Assembly: GCA_046347195.1 (NCBI GenBank)
Contig: JAXMGQ010000023.1
Span: forward strand, 11,474 to 75,473
DNA from: TMP-86 sp046347195
Lineage (GTDB): Bacteria > Pseudomonadota > Gammaproteobacteria > Steroidobacterales > Steroidobacteraceae
DNA: 64,000 bases
Direction of reading: 5' to 3'
A model generated the notes under the pieces. The model did not search any database. It saw only the letters and a program-made list of their open reading frames with translations, and was not told the origin of the DNA. The translations under genes and the position numbers were made by a program. Shown in pieces: positions 56,862 to 64,000 of the stretch (its first letter is position 1; every line of letters begins with the position of its first letter).

Positions 56862-59008
56862 GCGCCGCGGGCTTTCGCCTGCCGCCGGAACCGGTGCAGC
56901 AGGGGCTCGGTGTAGCCGTTGGGCTGGCGGGTGCCCTCGAAGATCAGCGCGCGCGCGGCCTGGAAGGCGAGGCTCCCCGACTGGTTCGAGGCCATGGGGC
57001 GATACGCGGGGTCATCGGCATTCTGCGCATCGACCTTGGCGGCCATGCGGCGCAAGGCCGCCTCCACCTGTTCCGCCGTGCACACCCCGTGCAGCAGCCA
57101 GTTGGCGATGTGCTGCGAGGAGATGCGCAGCGTGGCGCGGTCTTCCATCAGTCCAATGTCGTTGATGTCCGGCACCTTCGAGCAGCCGATGCCCTGGTCG
57201 ATCCAGCGCACCACGTATCCCAGGATGCCCTGCGCGTTGTTGTCGAGTTCGTTGGCGATGTCGACCGCCGACCAGCCCTCGCCGCCCGCGAGCGGTATCG
57301 TGAGCAACGCGTCCAGCGCCGGCATGGATTCCTTCGCCAGTTCCGCGCGACGTGCGAACACATCCACCGCATGATAGTGCAGCGCGTGCAGCGTGGCCGC
57401 GGTGGGATTGGGCACCCACGCGGTGTTCGCGCCGGCCTGCGGCTGTGCGATCTTCTGCTTGAGCATGTCGGCCATGCGGTCCGGCGCCGCCCACATGCCC
57501 TTGCCGATCTGCGCCTTGCCCGACAGGCCGCAGGCCAGGCCCACCGCGACGTTGCGCGCCTCGTAGGTGTTGAACCAGCGGCTGTCCTTCATCGCGGCCT
57601 TGCGCACCACCGGACCGGCCTGCATGGCCGTGTGGATCTCATCGCCGGTGCGGTCGAGGAAGCCCGTGTTGATGAAGACGATGCGGCTCTTCACCGCATG
57701 GATGCAGGCGGCGAGATTCGCGGAAGTGCGCCTCTCCTCGTCCATGACGCCCACCTTGATGGTGTGGCGGGGCAGGGCGAACAGGTCCTCCACGGCATCG
57801 AACAGCGCATTGGTGAACGCCACTTCCTCCGGACCGTGCATCTTCGGCTTGACCGTGTACATCGAGCCGGTGCGGCTGTTGCGCAGGGGGCCCTTGCCCT
57901 TCAAATCGTGCAGGCCGATGAGACCGGTGTACACCGCATCGAGAATGCCCTCGGGCGCCTCCTGGCCGTCGGCCAGCAGCACCGCCGGATTGGTCATGAG
58001 GTGCCCCACGTTGCGCAGGAACAAAAGGCTCCGCCCGGGGAGCGTGAGCGTGCCACCGCCGGCCGCCTGCCAGATCCGGTCGGGATCCATCGCGCGCCCC
58101 TGCTGCCGGCCGTTCTTCTCGAAGCTCGCGCGCAGGTCGCCGCGCATCAGGCCCAGCCAGTTGGCGTAGGCCAGCGCCTTGTCCTCGGCATCCACGGCCG
58201 CCACCGAATCCTCGAGATCGATGATGGTGGTGAGGGCTGCTTCGAGCACCACGTCCGCGATGCCGGCCGGGTCGTCCCGCCCCACCGGACGGGTGCGATC
58301 CACACGCAGTTCCACGTGCAGTCCGTGATGCCGCAGCAGGATCGAGACCGGCGCGTCGGCCGGGCCGTCGAACCCGACGAAGGCGGCCGGGTCCCGCAGC
58401 ACCGGCACCAGCTTCTGTTCCTGCACGGCGAGCCGCCCCACCTGCGACCAGCGGCCGGAGGCCAGCGGAAAGGTCTCGTCCAGGAAGGATTTCGCGCGCT
58501 CGATCACCGCGGCGCCGCGCGCGGCATCATAGCCGCCGGCTGCGGCGCGGCCCGGCAGCGCATCGGTGCCGTACAGCGCATCGTACAGGCTCCCCCAGCG
58601 CGCATTGGCCGCGTTGAGGACGAAGCGGTCGTTCATCGAGGGCACGACGAGCTGCGGACCGGCGAGCGTTGCGATCTCGGGATCGACGTTGCGCGTGTCG
58701 ATCTGGAAGGCCGGCGGCTCAGGCACGAGGTAGCCGATCTCGCGCAGGAAGGCGAGGTACTGCGCCTGGTCGAGCGGCTGGCCGCGACGCGCGCCGAGCC
58801 ACGCATCGATCTGCGCCTGCAGCGAATCTCGCCGCGCGAGCAGTTCCCGGTTGCGCGGCGCGAAGCGCGCGAGGATGGCGGCCAGTCCCGACCAGAAGGC
58901 CTCGGCAGTGACGCCCGTGCCGGGCAGGGCGTGCTGCTCGGTGAAGTCGATCAGGGGCTGTGCCACGCGCATGCCGGCGCGATCAAGGTAGGAACTGGTT
59001 GCGGTCAC
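56858..59008 (-). CDS. glcB: malate synthase G
   Basis: Condenses glyoxylate and acetyl-CoA to malate. The 716-residue length and single-chain architecture are those of isoform G, not A. Signatures include VGVMDEERRTSANLAACIHAV (catalytic Arg and glyoxylate/Mg region), VFINTGFLDRTGDEIHT and GMWAAPDRMADML. The acetyl-CoA-site stretch and the late catalytic Asp are also in place. Together with glcDE(F) at 22-26 kb it would turn glycolate into malate. In E. coli the two parts share one operon; here they are more than 30 kb apart. It is co-transcribed with the AcvB-like gene. Confidence 0.97.
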   Translation of the reverse strand: MTATSSYLDRAGMRVAQPLIDFTEQHALPGTGVTAEAFWSGLAAILARFAPRNRELLARRDSLQAQIDAWLGARRGQPLDQAQYLAFLREIGYLVPEPPAFQIDTRNVDPEIATLAGPQLVVPSMNDRFVLNAANARWGSLYDALYGTDALPGRAAAGGYDAARGAAVIERAKSFLDETFPLASGRWSQVGRLAVQEQKLVPVLRDPAAFVGFDGPADAPVSILLRHHGLHVELRVDRTRPVGRDDPAGIADVVLEAALTTIIDLEDSVAAVDAEDKALAYANWLGLMRGDLRASFEKNGRQQGRAMDPDRIWQAAGGGTLTLPGRSLLFLRNVGHLMTNPAVLLADGQEAPEGILDAVYTGLIGLHDLKGKGPLRNSRTGSMYTVKPKMHGPEEVAFTNALFDAVEDLFALPRHTIKVGVMDEERRTSANLAACIHAVKSRIVFINTGFLDRTGDEIHTAMQAGPVVRKAAMKDSRWFNTYEARNVAVGLACGLSGKAQIGKGMWAAPDRMADMLKQKIAQPQAGANTAWVPNPTAATLHALHYHAVDVFARRAELAKESMPALDALLTIPLAGGEGWSAVDIANELDNNAQGILGYVVRWIDQGIGCSKVPDINDIGLMEDRATLRISSQHIANWLLHGVCTAEQVEAALRRMAAKVDAQNADDPAYRPMASNQSGSLAFQAARALIFEGTRQPNGYTEPLLHRFRRQAKARGA

Positions 59009-59161
59009 GTCAGGGTCTCGTATGGGGAGCGGCCGGTCGGCTGGGTCAAGATTTGAAGTTTAGCGGCAGCGATGCGTCAATGCACGGATGCACGCCGCAA
59101 CGTCGAGCTGCCCGCGCCGGAACACGTACACGCGGGGCGGCGCCAGTTATGATGCCAGGCC

Positions 59162-59989
59162 ATGACGCCCGAACCTGAACTGCGGGACCAGCCTTCACAG
59201 CGGCCGGACGATGCTGCCGTGGACACCTCGGAGCTGCCATTCGTGGCGCCCTGCCGCTCGCTCGCCTGGAACGAGCCGCTGGGCTGGATCAGGCTGGGGG
59301 TGGCGGACCTGCAGGCAGCTCCGCGCCCGAGCCTGTTCTACGGCTGCCTGTTCGCGGCGCTGGGCGCCGGCATCGCCGGGCTGACCTGGCGCTATGGCCT
59401 GCTGGCTCTGTACATGGGACTGGCCAGCGGCTTCGTCTTCCTCGGGCCGCTGCTGGCGATGGGGCTGTATTCGATCAGCTACCAGCTCGGCGAAGGGCGC
59501 AGGCCCACGCTGGCCTACAGCCTGCAGGTGGGCCGCTCGCACATCCGCGACACGCTGGTGCTCGGGCTGTGCCTGCTGGTGGTGCTGCTCGTCTGGGCGC
59601 GGGCCGCGACGCTGATGGCCGTGTTCAGGCCGATGGACGCCTTCCCAAGCTGGCGCGACCTCATCCCCTACATGGGCATCGGCACCGTGGTGGGTGCCAT
59701 ATTCAGCGCGGTGATCTTCGCGGCCACGGCGTTCTCACTGCCCATGCTGCTGGAGCGGCGCGTCGATGCCATCACCGCGGTGGTCACCAGCATCAACGCC
59801 TCCCTGCGCAACAAGCCGGCGATGCTGGTCTGGGGCGCGATCATCGTCACCTGCGTGCTCATCGGCTTCGCCACGCTGTGCCTCGGCTTCATCGTGCTGA
59901 TGCCGGTGCTGGGGCATGCGACCTGGCATGCCTATCGGCGTACGATCGATTCCTCCGACTGGCCGCCCACGCACACCGGCGGGGGCTGA
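59162..59989 (+). CDS. DUF2189 inner-membrane protein
   Basis: A 275-residue protein with a 50-residue soluble N-terminus and six or so hydrophobic helices. The pattern SLAWNEPLGWIRLGVADLQAAPRPSL followed by helices, and GLYSISYQLGEGRRPTL between helices two and three, are marks of the DUF2189 family, found widely in proteobacteria. Function unknown. It is a single gene converging with the histidine kinase (84-base gap without a clear terminator). Confidence 0.88.
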   Translation: MTPEPELRDQPSQRPDDAAVDTSELPFVAPCRSLAWNEPLGWIRLGVADLQAAPRPSLFYGCLFAALGAGIAGLTWRYGLLALYMGLASGFVFLGPLLAMGLYSISYQLGEGRRPTLAYSLQVGRSHIRDTLVLGLCLLVVLLVWARAATLMAVFRPMDAFPSWRDLIPYMGIGTVVGAIFSAVIFAATAFSLPMLLERRVDAITAVVTSINASLRNKPAMLVWGAIIVTCVLIGFATLCLGFIVLMPVLGHATWHAYRRTIDSSDWPPTHTGGG

Positions 59990-60073
59990 TTCCCCGCGAT
60001 CCGGTGGGTCACGCGGCTGCGGTCGCCTGGTGGCGGGGCCGGGTTGATGTTGCGAAGGATGGTGGGCTGAATT

Positions 60074-61753
60074 TCAGACTCGCAGGTCCTTGTCGGTCGC
60101 CCCCGCGGCAACGGGAACCGTGAACTTGAAGCACGCTCCGGACGCACGGTCCGTCAGCAGGCGAATCGTGCCGCCGTGAGACTCAATGATCGTGCGGCAT
60201 ATCATGAGCCCCATCCCCAGCCCCGTGTCCTTGGTCGTCACGTACGGCTCAAAGATCGATCTGGCCCTGGCCGGAGGAACCCCCAGACCCGTATCACTCA
60301 CCTGAACGGCGACAAAAGACTTTCGATCGCAGCTCATGCGAATCGTGAGTGTCCTGCGTGCTGGCGGCACGGAACTCATCGCGTCGATCGCGTTCACCAT
60401 CAGGTTCACCAGCACCTGCTGCAGCTCCACGGGACGGCCGAGCGCGAGGGGTAGGGGATCTTCGATCTCCATCATCACGCGCACCCCGGCGGCACGTAGC
60501 TGGATATCCAATAGCGCAAGGGTCCTGTCGGCAAGGTCCTTGAGATCAACGGACCGGAGATGTGGCGTATGTCGCGACAGAAATGCCCTTACATTTCCAA
60601 TGATGGAGCCTGCCTGAGTGAGGTGAGTGGTGATCTTCTCCAGCGCATGCGCGAGCTCCGGCCTGTCTCGAAGCTCGTCGGCAAATCTGTGTCGAATCCC
60701 CATCACGTAGCTTTGGCACGCGGTGAGAGGTTGCCCGAGTTCGTGGGCGAGTGCTGTCGCCATCTGGCCCATGAGGGACACTCTGCTCGCATGGGCGAGG
60801 GCAGCACGCTGCTCATATTCGCGCTCGCGTGCGAGGTGCTGCGCGGTCTCGTCCTGAAAGGCAATCACCGCCCCCAGACCATGTCCTGTCAGTGCAGCAG
60901 CGACCGCAGAAAAGTGCCTCAAACCGCGGTTCGACTGCCAGGCGACCTCGAACCTCTCGACGCGACGCGTGTCGGTAGGCACGTGACGCCTTATCAGCTT
61001 CGCAAGCGAAGTGTCGCCCTCGGCGTCTCGTGCGCGCGTCTCATCCTGTATCAGTCGATCGAGCTCGCCGCGCGTGCTGGCAGCCAGGTAAGCCTGCATC
61101 GCGCGATTGGCTTCGACGATGTCGCCTTGTTTGTTGGTGACGACGACGCCCATTGGTATGTGCCGAAAGAGAGCGCGATACTTCTCCCGAGTCTCGGCCG
61201 ATGCGAGCTGCGCCGACTGGCGTCGCACGATTTCGCGCTGTAATGCTTCATAGGAGCGGCGCAGATTCTGCGTGCGTCGTTCCACGGCGTGCTCGAGCCG
61301 TACGTTCGCGCGCTTGAGTTGGTCCTCCGCCCGCTTTCGGTCGGTGAGATCCTGCACGACCCACACCGAGGCCGGATTCGGATCGTCGTCACTGAGCAGC
61401 CGACCTGAGACCCGACACCAGATCAGCTCGCCGCTCTTGCGCACCATTGCGCGCTCATGCGTATAGAAGGCGCTCGGTGAGAGGGTGGCATGCATCCGGC
61501 CGACGTCGTTGTATTCGTCATCGGTCACGTAGAGATCACGAACCGAGCGACCGATCAATTCTCCGGGAACATAACCAAAGATCTCCGCCATTCGGGCATT
61601 GGCCCAGAGAAAACGGCGATCGCGCATGTAGCTGACGCCGACGATGGTGTTGTCCAGTACCAGTTCGAACGGGAGTGCGGGACCGGTCCAGCCAGGGGGA
61701 TGCGCGGGAGCGGGCGCTCTGTTAGATCGGGTGGGTCTCCGTGACGTGCTCAT
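60074..61753 (-). CDS. PAS-domain sensor histidine kinase
   Basis: About 559 residues from ATG at 61753; an ATG at 61807 would add 18. It has no membrane helices. A first PAS domain (PFELVLDNTIVGVSYMRD, FGYVPGELIGRSVRDLY) and a PAC segment are followed by a coiled coil (RANVRLEHAVERRTQNLRRS). A second PAS domain (YRALFRHIPMGVVVTNKQ) comes next. The kinase core has the phospho-His in LAHELGQPLTACQSYV, an N-box with VNLMVNAIDAM, G1 SDTGLGVP and G2 TGLGMGLMICRTIIESHGG. The domain order and H-box recall FixL/DctS-like kinases of organic-acid or redox control. No response regulator is in view. It is divergent from the carboxylase-type operon and may control it. Confidence 0.92.
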   Translation of the reverse strand: MSTSRRPTRSNRAPAPAHPPGWTGPALPFELVLDNTIVGVSYMRDRRFLWANARMAEIFGYVPGELIGRSVRDLYVTDDEYNDVGRMHATLSPSAFYTHERAMVRKSGELIWCRVSGRLLSDDDPNPASVWVVQDLTDRKRAEDQLKRANVRLEHAVERRTQNLRRSYEALQREIVRRQSAQLASAETREKYRALFRHIPMGVVVTNKQGDIVEANRAMQAYLAASTRGELDRLIQDETRARDAEGDTSLAKLIRRHVPTDTRRVERFEVAWQSNRGLRHFSAVAAALTGHGLGAVIAFQDETAQHLAREREYEQRAALAHASRVSLMGQMATALAHELGQPLTACQSYVMGIRHRFADELRDRPELAHALEKITTHLTQAGSIIGNVRAFLSRHTPHLRSVDLKDLADRTLALLDIQLRAAGVRVMMEIEDPLPLALGRPVELQQVLVNLMVNAIDAMSSVPPARRTLTIRMSCDRKSFVAVQVSDTGLGVPPARARSIFEPYVTTKDTGLGMGLMICRTIIESHGGTIRLLTDRASGACFKFTVPVAAGATDKDLRV

Positions 61754-61909
61754 GAGGCCAATGATGCGCGCTGCGCCGAGCCCCTGCCAGATGATGTTGC
61801 GGCGCATTAGGTAGTTTGGTTTAGGCGCATACGGTGTCGCGCTTGATGCGGGTCCCGCGTTTCTCCCTCTACAGTGGCTGCCATTGGTGGTTGGCGAGGA
61901 ACCGAGCCG

Positions 61910-63892
61910 ATGCTCACGATCGACATCGACACTGGGGGGACGATGACGGATGCGCTGGTCTCCGACGGCATCCATCGCCACTCCTTCAAGGTAGACACGA
62001 CTCCCCACGACTACACGGTCTCGTTCCTCGCTTGCCTCGAGGAGGCGGCTCGAAAGCTCGGCTCGGCGAGCGTCGAGGTGTTGCTCGCGGACGTGAGTCT
62101 CATTCGTTGGTCCTCGACCATCACGACGAACGTGCTCGGAGAGCGTCGCGGATCGAAAGTGGGGCTGCTGGTGACGCGGGGTCACGAGAGCACGCTATAT
62201 GGGAACCGCCATTCGCCGATCGTCGGCGAACTGGTGGCGCCCACGGACATCATCGGGATCGGCGATGCGCCAACGGCGGCCGAGATACTCGCCGGCGTCA
62301 AGCAGCTGCTCGAGGGCGGTGTGAGACGCGTCTGCGTGTGCCTGCGGGGTGCGTTCCCGGACAACGCGGCTGAGCGCGGAATCAAGTCGACCATAGAGCA
62401 GCAGTATCCGGATCACATCATCGGCGCTGTGCCCGTGCTGCTCGGAAGTGAGATGGCGCCGGTCCGCGACGATCAGACACGGGTGCATTACTCGGTAATC
62501 AATGCCTATACTCACACGCAGCTCGCAGCCTCGCTGTTCAAGGCGGAGGATCTTCTCAGGGATGAACATAGATGGCGGGGCCCGCTGCTCATTGGACACA
62601 CCAACGGTGGTGTCGCTCGTATCGGCAAGACCAAGGCGGTCGACACGATTGAGTCGGGCCCGGTCTTCGGCACCTTCGGCGGTGCACACATGGCACAACT
62701 CTATGGTCTGCGTCGTGTCGTCTGCCTCGATGTCGGTGGCACTACGACCAAGGTCTCGATCCTCAGGGACGGTACGCCGGTGTTTCAGCGCAGTGGTGAG
62801 CTGATCGGTGTGCCCGTTCGTTCGTCGCTTCCCCTGCTTCGCTCGGCGGTGGTCGGCGGTGGCTCGGTTGCACGCGGTCGCGACGGCCTGATCACCCTCG
62901 GCCCGGAAAGCATGGGGGCGACGCCGGGTCCGGCCTGCTACGGGCTCGGCGGAGAGGAGGCAACGCTCACCGATGCCTTGCTGACCTTGGGGTATCTCGA
63001 TCCGGAGAACTTCCTGGGTGGACGCCGGAAGCTCGACGTCGAACTCGCCCGTACCGCAATCGAACGAGCCGTGGCGAATCCGCTTGATACGTCCGTGGAG
63101 GTCGCAGCGCTCGCCATACGCGATGAGGCGGTTGCGATAATGGCGGAGTTGTTGCGGGAGACGTTGGACGAGGCAGGCCTCGCACCACAGGAGACCACGC
63201 TTTTCGCATACGGCGGAAACGGACCGATGTTCGCCGCCTTCGTGGCCGAGCGGCTTCGTCTGCGCAGTGCCTATCTCTTCGATCTCGGCCCCGTCTTCAG
63301 CGCGTTCGGCTCGTCCATGTCCGAGGTCATGCACCGCTACGAACGCGGTGTGGACCTCCCGTGGGTTGCCGAGCAGGCGCACGAGGTGAGCTCCGTCGTG
63401 CGTGAGCTGCATGATCAGGCGCAGCGTGATCTGCGTGGCGAGGGCTTTGACCCGGTACGAGCCCGCTACGAACTCGCGGCGGACTTCGGAGAGAGCGACG
63501 CCGATGTCACCACGATTGCCGCGGAAATCGCCAATGGAGCGGATGCCGACCCGTATGGTGCGCTGAAGAGTGCCGCGACGGCATCGAATGTGGTTGAGGG
63601 GCGTCATCGCATGCTCGGCATCCGGCTGTCGAGCCGATTCGAGATCGGTACTCATTCGCTCGCCAAGCGCACGAAACCGGGTACCCAAAATCGCACGGGC
63701 CAACGACCCGTGCGATTCGACGGAGCACCGGAGGCGATGGCAACGGTGCAACCCTGGGAGGCAATGAACGTGGGCGATGAAGTGTCCGGTCCTGCGGTCG
63801 TCAATGGCGAGACGCTCACGTGTCCATTGCCGCGGGCGTGGACACTCCGTGTCGATGAGTACGGGAACGGGGAACTGTGCCGTTCGGCGTGA
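61910..63892 (+). CDS. HyuA-type hydantoinase/acetone (acetophenone) carboxylase subunit
   Basis: A 660-residue protein of the hydantoinase A/oxoprolinase family with an actin-like ATP-binding fold. It starts MLTIDIDTGGTMTDALV and has the second phosphate loop LDVGGTTTKVSI, VGGGSVARG and the late FAYGGNGPMFAAF block. These ATP-dependent enzymes open hydantoins or 5-oxoproline, or, as acetone and acetophenone carboxylase subunits, activate ketones. The next gene, a small protein starting with a C-x-x-C motif, resembles the zinc-binding small subunit of those carboxylases and favours that reading. GAGGA precedes the ATG. Divergent from the histidine kinase. Confidence 0.85.
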   Translation: MLTIDIDTGGTMTDALVSDGIHRHSFKVDTTPHDYTVSFLACLEEAARKLGSASVEVLLADVSLIRWSSTITTNVLGERRGSKVGLLVTRGHESTLYGNRHSPIVGELVAPTDIIGIGDAPTAAEILAGVKQLLEGGVRRVCVCLRGAFPDNAAERGIKSTIEQQYPDHIIGAVPVLLGSEMAPVRDDQTRVHYSVINAYTHTQLAASLFKAEDLLRDEHRWRGPLLIGHTNGGVARIGKTKAVDTIESGPVFGTFGGAHMAQLYGLRRVVCLDVGGTTTKVSILRDGTPVFQRSGELIGVPVRSSLPLLRSAVVGGGSVARGRDGLITLGPESMGATPGPACYGLGGEEATLTDALLTLGYLDPENFLGGRRKLDVELARTAIERAVANPLDTSVEVAALAIRDEAVAIMAELLRETLDEAGLAPQETTLFAYGGNGPMFAAFVAERLRLRSAYLFDLGPVFSAFGSSMSEVMHRYERGVDLPWVAEQAHEVSSVVRELHDQAQRDLRGEGFDPVRARYELAADFGESDADVTTIAAEIANGADADPYGALKSAATASNVVEGRHRMLGIRLSSRFEIGTHSLAKRTKPGTQNRTGQRPVRFDGAPEAMATVQPWEAMNVGDEVSGPAVVNGETLTCPLPRAWTLRVDEYGNGELCRSA

Positions 63893-63924
63893 CGTGACCG
63901 GCCGCAGAATCCCAAGGAGTCAGC

Positions 63925-64000
63925 ATGTACGACCGTATCCGCTTCACCGAATACCTCGATCTCGATCTGAATGACGAACATTGGTATTGCCACAGTTGCA
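63925..64000 (+). CDS. start of a small carboxylase-associated subunit (partial)
   Basis: Only 25 codons are present (MYDRIRFTEYLDLDL, then CHSC). AAGGAG lies five bases before the ATG. The CxxC after about 22 residues suggests a zinc site, as in the gamma-type subunits of acetone and acetophenone carboxylases. The 32-base gap to the HyuA gene supports one operon. The call rests on little sequence. Confidence 0.55.
   Translation, partial: MYDRIRFTEYLDLDLNDEHWYCHSC

Overview
The window is a GC-rich, densely packed proteobacterial chromosome segment. Genes commonly overlap by 1 to 17 bases in ATGA-type junctions, and starts are ATG or GTG. The gene content is RND efflux, a soluble FdsGBAD-type formate dehydrogenase, glycolate oxidase, malate synthase G, a PQQ alcohol dehydrogenase, a TonB receptor and diguanylate cyclases. 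It points to an aerobic, metabolically versatile gamma- or betaproteobacterium; a gammaproteobacterium of a Steroidobacter/Nevskia-like kind is my guess. I see no tRNA, rRNA, CRISPR array or transposase.

Layout. 1-3.1 kb: end of a small multidrug-resistance-type transporter, a DegT aminotransferase, a phosphopantetheinyl transferase, a periplasmic peroxiredoxin and msrB. 3.3-9.1 kb: a three-gene RND efflux operon (fusion protein, pump, outer-membrane factor). 9.1-10.8 kb: a cytochrome b with a Tat-lipoprotein molybdenum oxidoreductase, then a small membrane protein. 10.8-21.3 kb: a one-carbon block, fdsG-fdsB-fdsA-fdhD-fdsD followed by a sugar/adenosine kinase, metK, ahcY and folD. 21.3-26.4 kb: a 3-oxoacid-type CoA transferase and glycolate oxidase glcDEF, with glcF frameshifted. 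26.4-30.7 kb: a zone of dense frameshifts holding a TonB receptor and a meaB-type GTPase. 30.7-34.6 kb: PQQ alcohol dehydrogenase with a heme c domain, then a membrane diguanylate cyclase.

34.6-45.3 kb is a divergent catabolic island. Leftward are an IclR regulator, an amino-acid permease, a class III aminotransferase and a possible 37-residue membrane peptide. Rightward are an aldehyde dehydrogenase, a two-subunit CoA transferase, a second class III aminotransferase and a propeller-PHP metallohydrolase. A near-perfect palindrome lies between the arms. The enzyme set fits uptake, transamination, oxidation and CoA activation of an omega-amino acid, but the substrate is unknown. 45.4-46.1 kb: a higBA toxin-antitoxin pair with a visible promoter and operator. 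46.1-47.3 kb: a dead DmpA-type peptidase gene.

47.3-52.4 kb holds envelope proteins of unknown function: an OmpA-domain protein coupled to a large lipoprotein, a divergent lipoprotein with a duplicated cysteine module, and a periplasmic double-DTG aspartyl protease. 52.4-59 kb: an HDOD-GGDEF protein, an amidohydrolase, an AcvB/VirJ-like protein and malate synthase G. Malate synthase G would complete glycolate use with glcDEF. 59-64 kb: a DUF2189 membrane protein, a PAS histidine kinase, and a divergent hydantoinase/acetone-carboxylase-type operon cut by the window end.

Reading frames break in several places: the lipoprotein signal of the RND fusion protein, glcF, the TonB receptor, meaB and the DmpA gene. 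The first four show frame changes without premature stops, so sequence or assembly error is a real alternative to decay. The DmpA gene also carries a nonsense codon.
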